A stretch of DNA of 64,000 nucleotides from Anatilimnocola aggregata (GTDB taxonomy: Bacteria; Planctomycetota; Planctomycetia; Pirellulales; Pirellulaceae). The DNA is taken from assembly GCF_007747655.1 (NCBI RefSeq), contig NZ_CP036274.1, forward strand, positions 372,001 through 436,000, written 5' to 3'. This document shows positions 8,182-17,033 of this stretch, piece by piece. A program made the position numbers and the translations under genes. The notes beneath the pieces were generated by a model. It was not told where the DNA came from and did no database searches. It worked only from the letters and a program-made list of their open reading frames with translations. Position 1 is the first letter of the stretch, and every line of letters starts with the position of its first letter.

Positions 8182-8757
8182 CTAGTAGTTCGAACCGGCT
8201 CCACCGCTGACGTTGCCAACCATGTGGAAGTGGTTGTGATCGATGTACAGCACTTCCTGGGCGTCTTCATCCACGGTGGTATACGGGATGGGCCAGCCGA
8301 CGCGAGTGACTTCCGAGTAGTAGACGGTGCATTTGTAGTGAGCGTGATGCAACTGCACGGGACCGAGGAGCGGTACGACGCGCGGCGGATCGATGTAGTC
8401 GGCGATCTTCTCTTTTTGAATGCGAACGTTGTTTCGTTGGCGTTCGTGCAGGAACGGCAAGCCACCCTGGATGGGGTTGGCTTTTTCCCAAGCCTGAACG
8501 ACTTCGTCATCGCTGGGTGGATCGAGAGCCACGGTGGGACCACCGGGCTGCAGCGGCGGCAGGATCGGTGCCCGCTCGTAACGCTCGTGGTTCCAGAAGG
8601 CATCTTCCTGCTTCTTCTGGTAGTACGGGCTGACGGGGATTGGGATGCCCCAGAGGCCCATGTTCGTACCGAGTGCCATTCCCACGCAGCCGGTGCTGGT
8701 GAGTGACGTCAGCGCCATCACGGTGCAAAGTGCTGCGAGTGCCATCCTGTGCGACAT
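8182..8757 (-). CDS. Conserved planctomycete lipoprotein of unknown function
   Basis: A 191-residue protein with a lipoprotein signal (MALAALCTVMALTSLTSTGC, lipobox Cys24), so it is probably anchored in a membrane facing the periplasm. After a Pro-rich linker it has the segment LGPVQLHHAHYKCTVYYSEVTR and a C-terminal HNHFHMVG stretch, rich in His and aromatic residues. I do not recognise a domain. The start is backed by a GAGGA site seven bases upstream. It appears to be monocistronic, with its own terminator at 8102-8133. Confidence 0.75.
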   Translation of the reverse strand: MSHRMALAALCTVMALTSLTSTGCVGMALGTNMGLWGIPIPVSPYYQKKQEDAFWNHERYERAPILPPLQPGGPTVALDPPSDDEVVQAWEKANPIQGGLPFLHERQRNNVRIQKEKIADYIDPPRVVPLLGPVQLHHAHYKCTVYYSEVTRVGWPIPYTTVDEDAQEVLYIDHNHFHMVGNVSGGAGSNY

Positions 8758-8975
8758 GGTTCATCCTCGATGCGAATCAGTCAATTGGCCCGTTGCGAGC
8801 TTCGTGAGAAGTTCGCGAATTGGCCGGCTTGTGTCGGTTGCCTAACGCCTGAGCTAAGAGCCCAACCGTTCCAGAGCTATTTATCGTGTGAAGCTGTAAC
8901 GAACTTGCAGGATTTTCCGGTAAGGCGGGATTTTCTGAGAAATCGGGCGAGGGATCGGTGAGGGGGCTAGGAACT

Positions 8976-9102
8976 GGGGGCTAGGGGCTGGGGAAATACG
9001 GGGAAGACTGTGCTAGCAACCGGCGCATGGTGAACCCAACTATGAGATGTCACCACTGCGGGGCATTTCTTGTTCTTGTATTTTCCCCAGCCCCCAGCCC
9101 CC
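8976..9102. repeat. Long-armed intergenic palindrome, GGGGCTAG type
   Basis: The arm at 8976-8999 and the arm at 9078-9102 are inverted copies with one mismatch and one single-base indel, around a 78-bp spacer. The sequence is the same CTAG/G-run type as the palindrome at 1129-1186. It lies between two minus-strand genes, downstream of the terminator at 9111-9141, so it is not needed to end the upstream gene. Confidence 0.65.
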
Positions 9103-9110
9103 AAGAAACG

Positions 9111-9141
9111 AAAAAACCTTCGCGGCCCAAGACCGCGAAGG
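9111..9141 (-). terminator. Rho-independent terminator
   Basis: On the minus strand, a perfect 9-bp stem (CCTTCGCGG with CCGCGAAGG, 7-nt loop, 9117-9141) is followed by six U. It ends the BON-domain gene transcript about 39 bases after its stop codon. Confidence 0.9.
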
Positions 9142-9179
9142 CTTCATGCTGTCGTTACGTTTTGCTATCAGCGGGCTGA

Positions 9180-10061
9180 CTAGCGATAGCGGCGATTCTT
9201 GAAATCGAGGAACCACCAACCGTCGTCCCATTCCATGGTGACCTTACGCCAACCCAGCGGAACTTGCGGGTAGGGATAGAAAGGTCCGATGTAGGGCCAG
9301 GCGGTGGGCGAGTATTGCTTGGGATAGGTCACGGCGGCGTAGTTCGGGTAAGCCGCGTAGCTCGGCCAGGCGTGGCCGGGCATCGATGGGTGATCGTAGC
9401 GGGCTGGGGCGATGCCCATGCCGCCGCCGGTGTGCATTGGTACTGGCTGGCCGTAGCCTTCGCCAGCGTACTGGCTGGGCATGCCTTCTTGGTGATTTAC
9501 ATAACGGGCCGGGGCATAAGCCATTGGCACTTGCGACTGATGAGCCGGAGCTCCAGCGTAGGGCTGCATGGCTGGCGACTGCGGAGCAATCGCTTGGATA
9601 CCGGTCGGAACCGGGCTGCTCGAAGCAACCACGCCCGAGCCAACTTCACCGCGGGGCGAGAGGGCCGGTGTCGGTGTGGCAGGAGTCGGGTCGACGGGCA
9701 AGTTCATGCTGGCCAGCATGTTCTTCGATTGCGAAGGGCTGTCTTCGCTCGAGAACTTGTTGTTGGCTGGGGCAGATTCAGTGATGGTGATGTCGTTCAC
9801 CACTTGCTTCACGCCCTGCACGCGGCGGGCGATATCAAGCGCCCGGGCCTGTTGTTCGGGTGTCGAAACGCGGCCCGAGAGCCAGACCGTTCCTTCTTGA
9901 ACTTGCAGTTCAAGATTAAAGCCCTTCAAGCTGCCGGTCTTTTTCTCGGCTTGCAGTTTCTGCACGATGGTCTGAGCGATTTGATTGTCGTCGCCCATTG
10001 CCACAACTGGCACCAGCGTCATGCCGGCCAGCAAGGCAAATTGAAACACGTAACGTCGCAT
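9180..10061 (-). CDS. Secreted BON-domain protein with Pro/Ala-rich tail
   Basis: A 293-residue exported protein. A signal peptide (1-22, ending VVAMG) is followed by one BON domain (about 25-92: IAQTIVQKL, LELQVQEGTVWLSGRVST, ARRVQGVKQVVNDITI), a fold thought to bind phospholipid or peptidoglycan in OsmY-like proteins. The middle is Pro/Ala/Gln-rich and disordered. The end (YPQVPLGWRKVTMEWDDGWWFLDFKNRRYR) is aromatic and basic and probably a conserved anchor. The ATG at 10061 is chosen over the upstream frame start at 10145 because of a strong AGGAGGGGG site and the signal peptide. A role in envelope stability is an inference from the domain. Confidence 0.82.
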   Translation of the reverse strand: MRRYVFQFALLAGMTLVPVVAMGDDNQIAQTIVQKLQAEKKTGSLKGFNLELQVQEGTVWLSGRVSTPEQQARALDIARRVQGVKQVVNDITITESAPANNKFSSEDSPSQSKNMLASMNLPVDPTPATPTPALSPRGEVGSGVVASSSPVPTGIQAIAPQSPAMQPYAGAPAHQSQVPMAYAPARYVNHQEGMPSQYAGEGYGQPVPMHTGGGMGIAPARYDHPSMPGHAWPSYAAYPNYAAVTYPKQYSPTAWPYIGPFYPYPQVPLGWRKVTMEWDDGWWFLDFKNRRYR

Positions 10062-10468
10062 GGTTTCCCCCTCCTGAGGATGAATCTTCGCATGGGTGCC
10101 CGGCGTTTTCGCGGCTGCCGAATCTCTTGTGTCAGTGGTCGTCACGCTTCTTGGGTCGCGTGACGTTCAGGCATAAGTGACAACCGCCAACCGGGCTGCT
10201 TCAGGTCGAAATCGACCTGTGCCAAGATGAGCGCCTCATTGGAACGAACGTTCCCCCCTGAGACCTGACCTGGACAAGGCGTCAGCGCAAATCGAGTGAT
10301 TCGACTGAGTACCCGCTAGTAATTGTCGGTAAGGGACCGTGCCGGAAGGTAGGTTTTTTTCGATTTTGCCGGTCGGTCTATGGCTCAATCAGCCCCGAAA
10401 AGGCAGGAATCGGGGCTGCTAGCGAGAAACTTTAACGACTGCGAAGAGTCTGCCGTGCGGCAGCCAAG
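10062..10468. other. Intergenic region (407 bp) with one hairpin
   Basis: Holds the promoter region of the BON gene and the 3' flank of the next minus-strand gene. A perfect 8-bp stem (AGCCCCGA/TCGGGGCT, 10391-10398 and 10410-10417, 11-nt loop) lies about 52 bases after the stop at 10469, but no U-tract follows on either strand. It may be a factor-dependent or RNA-stabilising 3' end. Nothing else was recognised. Confidence 0.4.
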
Positions 10469-11023
10469 CTACCTGGGTTCGGTGGCCTTTTCCGTTTTGG
10501 TCTCAGCGGGCTTTTCGTCGGCGCGGGTAATGGTGCCGAATAGATGCCCCTTCACAGCTCCATGTTGCCAAGTGCCACTGTACATACCGTCGTAAATGAC
10601 GACCCGCGTGCTGAAAGTGCCGAGGCCTGGGACCGCCATGTCGGTCATGGTGATGACCGGAGTATCGCCAGCCCACTGAATTTCGAGTGGGATCGGCAGT
10701 GTCTTGTCGGTGGTCCCATATTTAACGCGGGCCTTCAGCAACCAAATGTCGCCATCGGGAATTTTTTGGGCAGAGACAATGGTGTATTCCTCGGGGGTGG
10801 GTGCCTTCTCTTCCTTTCCAAGCACGGTAAAAGTGCCAGTCATTCGCGCGCCGGTTAAGGTTTTTTCGAGCTTCGCAATCAGTTCGTCTTTGGTCGCCGG
10901 TTTTGCTGCCGGCTTCGCTGGGTCTTGTGCGGCGGCCATGGGAAGCGACGCCAGCCCGAGAGCAACAAGAAAGCATGCTGGCAGGAAAAACTGTCCCGCG
11001 AAATAGCCAAACGAGCGTTTCAT
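10469..11023 (-). CDS. Secreted protein of unknown function
   Basis: A 184-residue exported protein with a clear signal peptide (about 1-32, ending PMAAAQ). A Pro/Ala/Lys linker follows and then a compact, mostly beta region (ARMTGTFTVLG, YTIVSAQKIPDGDIWLLKARVKYG, TLPIPLEIQWAGDTPVITMTD, STRVVIYDGMYSGTWQHGAVKGHLFG). The tail is charged and low-complexity. I do not recognise the domain, although the GTWQHG segment looks like a conserved core. It is a single gene between two long spacers; the start follows a GGGAGC site. Confidence 0.7.
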   Translation of the reverse strand: MKRSFGYFAGQFFLPACFLVALGLASLPMAAAQDPAKPAAKPATKDELIAKLEKTLTGARMTGTFTVLGKEEKAPTPEEYTIVSAQKIPDGDIWLLKARVKYGTTDKTLPIPLEIQWAGDTPVITMTDMAVPGLGTFSTRVVIYDGMYSGTWQHGAVKGHLFGTITRADEKPAETKTEKATEPR

Positions 11024-11336
11024 CGTGCCAGCTCCCTGATTTTGAGGCGGAAGGAATCAACCTCAGCAGTATCTCGCCCTGGCCAGCAAGTTGCAATCGG
11101 CAACGACTCACTCTGCTATCGAAGCCAGCTTCGCGCCAGCAGACTGCGAAGATTTTCTCAAAGGATCGATTATGCCAGACCGATGAGATTTAAGGATCGT
11201 AGCGGTTAATCCGGCGGGTCAAGGTATGCGTACAACGCACCGCACCCAGCTTCACTACCAACCACCCGATTTTTACACCCGCGTCGCTGACTGGATCCTC
11301 CAGAGGCAACCTGACCGAACTCTCGGAGGGAATGAA
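11024..11336. other. Divergent intergenic region (313 bp)
   Basis: Spacer between the divergent secreted-protein and porin genes. The plus-strand frame starting at 11226 is an upstream extension of the porin frame without signal-peptide character. I recognise no regulatory element. Confidence 0.35.
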
Positions 11337-13073
11337 ATGCCTCGGACCACTTACCACCTGACAGCTTGGCCCCTTACAGTGGCCGCACTGCTGACGGTGC
11401 CTTGGCCGGGGCAAGCCCAGTCACCCCCCGCGTCCGCCGCCTGGCCAGTACCGGCCATGCAGATGCCCGTGCCGCCGGGTTCTCAGATTCAGCCCTTTCC
11501 CATTGCTGAACAATACGGGCCGCTCAACGTGGTGCAGCCGCAACAGCTACCAGTGCCGCAGCACTTGCCGTCTCCGCAATTCGCTCCGCAGCAGCTGCCG
11601 CTTGCTCCCCAACCATATTACGTGCAACCGGCCACCGCGACCGAAGCCGACGAAGCACTCGTGCCGCTTCCCCTCACCGATGCTGAACGTCTCGCCGATT
11701 TGGAAGCGAAGTTCGACGACATCGCCCAGAAGTTGAAGGCCTCTGTCGAAAAGGAAAAGCCAGCACCGAAGAAAGAAGATTTTCCCACCTTTAGGACGAC
11801 CGGCTTTTTGCAACTCGATTCCGCCCTGTATGCTCAGACGCCCGAAAACATTGCGACCGTGGGCGATGCACAGGACGGCACTGGTTTTCGTCGCGCTCGA
11901 CTTGCGGTGCAGGGGAAAGTTGCCGAGTTCACTGCCTATCAAATTGAAATGGACTTTGCGACCGCCGGGCGGCCGAGCTTTTTCGACTGTTATGTCGAGC
12001 AGTCGAACATTCCGTTTCTCGGTGCAGTGAGGATCGGTCATTTCTGCCAACCCTTCAGCGTCGACTCGCTCACCGGCTTCCGCAATCTGACGTTTCTCGA
12101 ACGCTCGTTGCCGTTTCTCGCGCTGGTTCCCTTCCGCAAGACGGGCATCTCTGCAGCGAACCAAAGCGAAGATCAAATGACACAGTGGACCTATAGCCTG
12201 TATCGCACGGGCGGGTTCAACAATGCGCCTCTGGGTGATACGCGGTCAGCGACCGACATTGGCGACATTGGCGGATACTCATTCGCGACGCGGGCCACAC
12301 ACTTGCTGCATTACGACGATCTGGTTCCCGATCGGTATTTGTGGCACATCGGCGGCGGTTACACCTTCGCCATGCTGGGTGCCAACGACGCTGTAGGCAG
12401 CGGTGCGTCGGGCAACATCGGCAGTCCGCGCCCCTTCTATCAAGCACGAACCACGCCGGAATTCGGCCCGCTCGGCTTCTCGGAGTTTCCTAGCAGCTTC
12501 GGCTCCGCTGTGAACGGAACGCCGATCTTTGTGGATACGGGGCGCTACGAGGCCACGAATTTCAATATGTTTGGACTCGAATCGGTGACCCAATGGGGCC
12601 CGTGGGGCGTTACTGCGGAGTACATCGGCACGCAGGTAAATACACCGTGGGGCAGCGTTTACTATCAAGGTGGTTACGCACAGGCCGCTTATCGACTGAC
12701 GGGTGAGAACCGCGTCTATGACAAGAAGACCGGAACCCTGGGCAAACTTGTTCCTTATACCGACTTCATCCCGCTCAAGCGTGACGGCATTTGTGGCTGG
12801 GGCGCGTGGGAAGTGGCGGCCCGCTGGTCGGTCATCGATTTGCGGAATCCCGACTCCTTCGACGGCCATTATTATGTCGCCGCGACGAACTCCTACACCG
12901 GTACGAGCAAAGCTGGCAACGGAGTGCTAAACGACACCACGCACGGCATCACCTGGTTCCTGAATACGCACACAAAGATCCAGGCCAACTGGATTCACGC
13001 CATGCTCGACAACACTGCCGGCGGTCCCAGCACCGCTGACTTGTTCGTCAGCCGCGTGCAGGTGGACTACTAG
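11337..13073 (+). CDS. Phosphate-selective porin O/P family outer-membrane protein
   Basis: A 578-residue outer-membrane channel of the OprO/OprP family (PF07396). It has a signal peptide (1-27, ending WPGQAQ), then a Pro/Gln-rich stretch (about 30-110) and a short helix (LADLEAKFDDIAQKLKASVEKE, 120-141) that may trimerise. The barrel begins at FRTTGFLQLDSALYAQ and continues with alternating aromatic strands, including FRRARLAVQGKVAEFTAYQIEMDF, AVRIGHFCQPFSVDSLTG and the closing RVQVDY. Selectivity for phosphate cannot be inferred; many planctomycete members are general porins. The ATG at 11337 sits five bases behind GGAGGG, whereas the frame opens at 11226. Confidence 0.88.
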   Translation: MPRTTYHLTAWPLTVAALLTVPWPGQAQSPPASAAWPVPAMQMPVPPGSQIQPFPIAEQYGPLNVVQPQQLPVPQHLPSPQFAPQQLPLAPQPYYVQPATATEADEALVPLPLTDAERLADLEAKFDDIAQKLKASVEKEKPAPKKEDFPTFRTTGFLQLDSALYAQTPENIATVGDAQDGTGFRRARLAVQGKVAEFTAYQIEMDFATAGRPSFFDCYVEQSNIPFLGAVRIGHFCQPFSVDSLTGFRNLTFLERSLPFLALVPFRKTGISAANQSEDQMTQWTYSLYRTGGFNNAPLGDTRSATDIGDIGGYSFATRATHLLHYDDLVPDRYLWHIGGGYTFAMLGANDAVGSGASGNIGSPRPFYQARTTPEFGPLGFSEFPSSFGSAVNGTPIFVDTGRYEATNFNMFGLESVTQWGPWGVTAEYIGTQVNTPWGSVYYQGGYAQAAYRLTGENRVYDKKTGTLGKLVPYTDFIPLKRDGICGWGAWEVAARWSVIDLRNPDSFDGHYYVAATNSYTGTSKAGNGVLNDTTHGITWFLNTHTKIQANWIHAMLDNTAGGPSTADLFVSRVQVDY

Positions 13074-13123
13074 TCAGTTCCTTCTACAAATCATCAGCCA
13101 ACACATCCGCAGGGAACTCAGCC

Positions 13124-13699
13124 ATGCGAATCATGCCCTATCTGTTTGCCGCGGCCATCGTCGCGATCTCGACCGCTTTGACCATCGCGCAGGAATGCTG
13201 CGTCACCTGCGGATGCAATGTTTGCATCCGCAAGGTGTGCCACGTGAAGTGCGAGATAAAGAAAGTCCCGAAGATCGAATACTCGTGCGAATGCGAGGAC
13301 TTCTGCGTCCCCGGGCCGAGCAAGAAGTGCGGCTATGAATGCACTCCTGGCTGCGATGGTTGCAGCCAGTGCAAGGTGAATTGGGTTCCCCAGTGCGCTG
13401 AAGTTCACACCAGGCACAAGCTGAAGAAGACGACTGTCGACAAAGAAGAAAAGACTTACAAGTGGGTCGTCGAGACTTTCTGCGAGCAATGTGCGACCCG
13501 CTGTGTGACGTCCGAAAAAGACTTACACAAACTGCAAGTTGCCTCGGCAGAAGAACCGGTGACCGACGTTCGCAGCAACAACAGTCCCGTTCAACAAGCT
13601 TCGTTCGAGCAACCAGTGCGTGCCGAAAGTGCGACCAAGAGTCCGGCAACAGCTATACCAGCGGCCAAGAGCTGGTTCCGCTGGCCTTGGCAGAAGTAG
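13124..13699 (+). CDS. Secreted cysteine-rich protein
   Basis: A 191-residue exported protein with a signal peptide (1-22). The next 105 residues or so carry 19 cysteines in pairs such as ECC, CGC, CEC, CDGC and CEQC, so it is either disulfide-stapled outside the cytoplasm or metal-binding. The end is Ser/Ala-rich and finishes with WFRWPWQK, which may lie on a membrane. Similar Cys-rich secreted proteins occur in planctomycetes, whose cell wall was once described as a cystine-rich proteinaceous layer; a structural role is only a guess. It lies 50 bp behind the porin gene, possibly in the same transcript, and converges with the sigma factor gene (13-bp gap). Confidence 0.72.
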   Translation: MRIMPYLFAAAIVAISTALTIAQECCVTCGCNVCIRKVCHVKCEIKKVPKIEYSCECEDFCVPGPSKKCGYECTPGCDGCSQCKVNWVPQCAEVHTRHKLKKTTVDKEEKTYKWVVETFCEQCATRCVTSEKDLHKLQVASAEEPVTDVRSNNSPVQQASFEQPVRAESATKSPATAIPAAKSWFRWPWQK

Positions 13700-13712
13700 T
13701 GACCGGCGAAGC

Positions 13713-14291
13713 TTAGTTCGCAGCCGAGTCGACACCAAAGCGACGCAATTTGGCGCGGGCCCGATACAACGTGGGCCCGACGCTGTTGCTCGGAATTCCG
13801 AGCGTGCTGCTGATCTCGTCGTAGCTCTTGCCTTCGATGTGATACAGCTGCACGATCTTGGCTTCCTCGCCGCCGAGTTCTTCCATCAGCTTTTGCACTT
13901 CTTCGCGATTGCTGAGGCGATCTTCGACCGGCTGATGCTGGTCGACTACTTCGTCAGCTTCGGCTGCATCTGCTGGCGGGGCATTCAGTTTGCGTCGCAG
14001 CATCTCGCGCACGACAACGCGGCGAGCGACCACAGTCAGGTAAGTGGCAAGGCTGCTCAGCCCTTTGAAGCGCCGCATCACGGCATAATCGTCGGCCACA
14101 AAGGCCAAGAAGACATCGGCGGTGAGATCTTCAAGGTCCTGAGTAGTGATGCTCAGCCCCCTCGAATCGGCGGTGTGATTCACGACGTGAATCACGAGCC
14201 CCAAAAAGCGGTCGACAAAGGCTTCCCATGCCCGAGGTTCATGCTCCAAACAGAGTTGGAGCAGTTGGCGATCTTCGTCGGTGAGAGGCAC
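13713..14291 (-). CDS. ECF-like RNA polymerase sigma factor
   Basis: A 192-residue sigma-70 family protein with regions 2 and 4 only. Region 2 spans about 18-95 (AWEAFVDRFLGLV, DLEDLTADVFLAFVADDY, SSLATYLTVVARRVVVREML) and would bind core polymerase and the -10 element. Region 4 (about 133-185) ends with the helix-turn-helix SYDEISSTLGIPSNSVGPTLYRARAKLRRFG, which would read the -35 element. No anti-sigma factor gene is adjacent, as is common for the expanded planctomycete ECF groups. The regulon is unknown. Confidence 0.88.
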   Translation of the reverse strand: MPLTDEDRQLLQLCLEHEPRAWEAFVDRFLGLVIHVVNHTADSRGLSITTQDLEDLTADVFLAFVADDYAVMRRFKGLSSLATYLTVVARRVVVREMLRRKLNAPPADAAEADEVVDQHQPVEDRLSNREEVQKLMEELGGEEAKIVQLYHIEGKSYDEISSTLGIPSNSVGPTLYRARAKLRRFGVDSAAN

Positions 14292-14744
14292 GGGGAGCGT
14301 TCCTTGGGCGGACAGCTAAAGGCAAATCGTGTTGCGAACTCCAAGCTTCCTGAGAAGTGATCGGCAACTTCACTGGCCAGCGGGTTGCGATTCATTTTAA
14401 GTCGCGCCCCGCACGCGGGCAAGCGAAACCATGGACTGCAGCAGACACATTCACCCTTTTTGGACGCAACCGCGACTTTGCCGTTTGGGCATTCTGCGGC
14501 GATGAACGCATCTAAGTGTCCACGGACTCACCTACCTACTGAAACCCCGGGTGGCGGACGAAGTATCGAAACTGTCAGTACTTAGGCGCCCAGAAAATCC
14601 CACCGTCGTTCCCTACGCTGACTGTTACCACCCCACGGGCCGCCGTACAATGCTCGGGAAATAGGCGTATTTTCGCCGCGGGGCAGATGGCTCGTCGTCG
14701 TTGCCACTTTTCTACTTCTCCTTCGGCAGGTCACTGCGGTTCGC
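14292..14744. other. Divergent intergenic region (453 bp)
   Basis: Lies between the sigma-factor gene and the divergent cobL. I looked for a cobalamin riboswitch (B12-box-like sequence) in front of cobL and did not find one. No other element was recognised. Confidence 0.35.
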
Positions 14745-15983
14745 ATGGAAAAAGTTCAAATCATTGGTATTGGTGACGACGGACTCGAAGGGCTGACCGC
14801 CGCAGCGCGGCAGCGCCTGCAGCAAGCAGTGTTGATCCTTGGCGCGCGGCAGGCATTGGCGGCAGTCGAATCGCTGCCGGCCCAAAAGCTTGATATCGGT
14901 GGCGACCTAGAACAGATTGTGCGCCGCATCGATGCCGCCCAAGGCAAGTTGATCGCCGTGCTGGCCAGTGGCGATCCACTTTTTTACGGCACCGCGCGCT
15001 TCCTGTGCGATCGCTTGGGTAAAGACCGTTTTGAAGTCACGCCCCACGTCAGCAGCATGCAGCTCGCGTTTGCACGGGTAAAAGAAAGTTGGGACGATGC
15101 TTACCTGACCAGCCTCGCGACCCAGCCTTTGGATTTAGTGGCCGAAAAGGCGCGGACTGCAACCAAGGTCGGGCTCTTCACAACCGATGCCGCTCCGCCG
15201 GCAGCCGTGGCTCAAGCGCTGCTGGATCGGGGCATCGACTACTTCACTGTGTATGTGTGCGAGAACCTCGGCGCGCCCGATGAATGCGTAACGCAGGGAG
15301 AGCTTGAAGAAGTTGCAACGCAGCAGTTCAGCGCGCTGAATGTGATGATCCTCGTTCGCAAGCCCGGCGTGCCCGATCGGCCCGCGAGCATGGTGGGTCG
15401 CCGCTTGTTTGGCAATCCGGACGATGCGTTCCTGCAATCGCAACCCAAACGGGGTTTGCTCACGCCCGCTGAGGTTCGCGCGATCGCACTGGCCGAACTC
15501 GATATCGGTCGCAGCAGCGTCGTATGGGATGTCGGCGCGGGGAGCGGCAGTGTGTCCATTGAGGCGGCTCAAGTGGCCGCAGCTGGCTCGGTCTATGCAA
15601 TTGAAATGGACCCCGAAGATTACGCGCTCATCGCCGCGAACTCGGAACGCTTTGGGGTGACGAATTTGATTCCCGTGTTGGGACAAGCCCCTGATGCCTG
15701 GCAGGGACTTCCCGACCCCGATGCAATTTTTGTCGGCGGCACCGGCCGGCATATTCGCGGGCTGGTCGAACAAGCGTTCGAAAAACTCAAGCCCGGGGGT
15801 CGCCTCGTTGCCAATGTCGGTAGCATCGATAACCTGGCTGACGTCCGCAAAGTGCTGCACAAAGCGGCTGGCGACACCAAAGTGCTGATGGTGAATATTT
15901 CGCGCGGCAACGATCAACTCGACCGGCTGCGCTTCGAAGCGTTGAATCCGACCTTTTTGATTATCGCCGTCCGTGGGAAGTGA
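14745..15983 (+). CDS. cobL: Bifunctional precorrin-6Y C5,15-methyltransferase (decarboxylating), CbiE-CbiT fusion
   Basis: A 412-residue enzyme of corrin-ring (vitamin B12) synthesis that methylates C5 and C15 of precorrin-6B/6Y and removes the acetate side-chain carboxyl at C12. The N-terminal half (about 1-205) is a CbiE-type tetrapyrrole methylase (VQIIGIGDDGLEGLT, LASGDPLFYGTA, PHVSSMQLAFARV). The C-terminal half (about 225-412) is CbiT, with LTPAEVRAIALAELDI, the S-adenosylmethionine loop VWDVGAGSGSVSIEAA, AIEMDPEDYALIAANSERFG and the LKPGGRLVANVGSIDN strand. Length and order match CobL fusions. No other cob gene is nearby, so the pathway must be scattered or split. Confidence 0.93.
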   Translation: MEKVQIIGIGDDGLEGLTAAARQRLQQAVLILGARQALAAVESLPAQKLDIGGDLEQIVRRIDAAQGKLIAVLASGDPLFYGTARFLCDRLGKDRFEVTPHVSSMQLAFARVKESWDDAYLTSLATQPLDLVAEKARTATKVGLFTTDAAPPAAVAQALLDRGIDYFTVYVCENLGAPDECVTQGELEEVATQQFSALNVMILVRKPGVPDRPASMVGRRLFGNPDDAFLQSQPKRGLLTPAEVRAIALAELDIGRSSVVWDVGAGSGSVSIEAAQVAAAGSVYAIEMDPEDYALIAANSERFGVTNLIPVLGQAPDAWQGLPDPDAIFVGGTGRHIRGLVEQAFEKLKPGGRLVANVGSIDNLADVRKVLHKAAGDTKVLMVNISRGNDQLDRLRFEALNPTFLIIAVRGK

Positions 15984-16029
15984 AGCAGCGGAAGACGTGT
16001 TGATGTAGTTACTGAAATTTGAGGGTGAA

Positions 16030-16944
16030 ATGAAATTGCGCGTTACTTCGTGGGCATGGGCACTCTTCTGCAGCGGTGCATTTCTCTTTCCCTCGCTGGC
16101 ACAGGAAACGCCGAAGACCGCGCCGCCAATGCCTCCCGCGGGTGTGCTCTATCAACCCGATCTCGAATATGGGACCGGTGCCGGCGAGAAGCTGAAGCTC
16201 GATCTGGCTCGGCCTGAAAAACTCGATAAGGCCGCTCCCTGCGTGGTCGTTATTCATGGTGGGGCGTGGCGCGCTGGCGACAAACGACAGCACACGAACA
16301 TCATTTTTCAGTTAGCCCAGCAGGGTTACGTCGCTGCGACCATTCAGTATCGCTTAGTTCCCAAGCATCGCTTTCCTGCGCAGGTGGAAGATGTGAAGTG
16401 TGCCGTCCGCTATCTGCGGGCTAGTGCGGCTGAGCATAAACTCAATCCTGAAATGATTGGCGCGATCGGTTTCTCGGCCGGTGCGCATCTCTCGATGATG
16501 CTCGGAACCATGAGCAAAGATGACGGCCTTGAAGGGGATGGAGGCCACGCCGATCAATCGAGCCGCGTGCAATGTGTGGTGGCATTCTTCGGCCCCACCG
16601 ACATGGAGCGCAAAGATCTTCCCGCTGTCAGCGTAGGCCTGCTGAGTGATTTTGTGGGAACAACACCCGAGGAAGATAAGGGAGAACGAAAACGAGCTTC
16701 TCCGATTACTTATCTCGATCAAGGGGATGCGCCAATCCTCATTTTTCAAGGGACAAAAGACAAGCTGATTCCCACTTCGCAAGCGCTCGTGATGGCCGAT
16801 GCCATGACGAAGGCTGGCGTGCCCGGCCGTGTCGAATTGCTGATTGGTGCTGACCATGGCTGGGGTGGCGAAGAACTTATTCGCACCTGGAACGAAAGTT
16901 TGCTCTTCTTCAGTCAACATTTAAAACCAAAGCCAGTCAGGTAA
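16030..16944 (+). CDS. Secreted alpha/beta-hydrolase, esterase/lipase type
   Basis: A 304-residue exported serine hydrolase. After a signal peptide (1-25) comes the HGG oxyanion motif at 76-78 (VVIHGGAWRAGDKR), the nucleophile elbow GFSAG with Ser149, the acid in FQGTKDKLIP and the catalytic His in GADHGWGG. This is the BD-FAE/carboxylesterase arrangement for short acyl esters; in planctomycetes such enzymes often remove acetyl groups from polysaccharides, but the substrate is not visible here. It is the first of three consecutive secreted hydrolases on this strand. The start is supported by a GAGG site. Confidence 0.86.
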   Translation: MKLRVTSWAWALFCSGAFLFPSLAQETPKTAPPMPPAGVLYQPDLEYGTGAGEKLKLDLARPEKLDKAAPCVVVIHGGAWRAGDKRQHTNIIFQLAQQGYVAATIQYRLVPKHRFPAQVEDVKCAVRYLRASAAEHKLNPEMIGAIGFSAGAHLSMMLGTMSKDDGLEGDGGHADQSSRVQCVVAFFGPTDMERKDLPAVSVGLLSDFVGTTPEEDKGERKRASPITYLDQGDAPILIFQGTKDKLIPTSQALVMADAMTKAGVPGRVELLIGADHGWGGEELIRTWNESLLFFSQHLKPKPVR

Positions 16945-17033
16945 TACTACCTAGTGATACTGCGTGTGTTCGTTTGCAACGATCACGCACGAATCACTCC
17001 CACCACTCATTCCTGCCCGCCGAGGAGGTATTG

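Noticed and set aside
10391-10417. 8-bp hairpin as a rho-independent terminator
   Set aside because: No U-tract on either strand; mentioned only as a hairpin in the spacer.
14292-14744. Possible cobalamin riboswitch in front of cobL
   Set aside because: A CACTG-like word occurs, but no B12-box or flanking helices could be traced.
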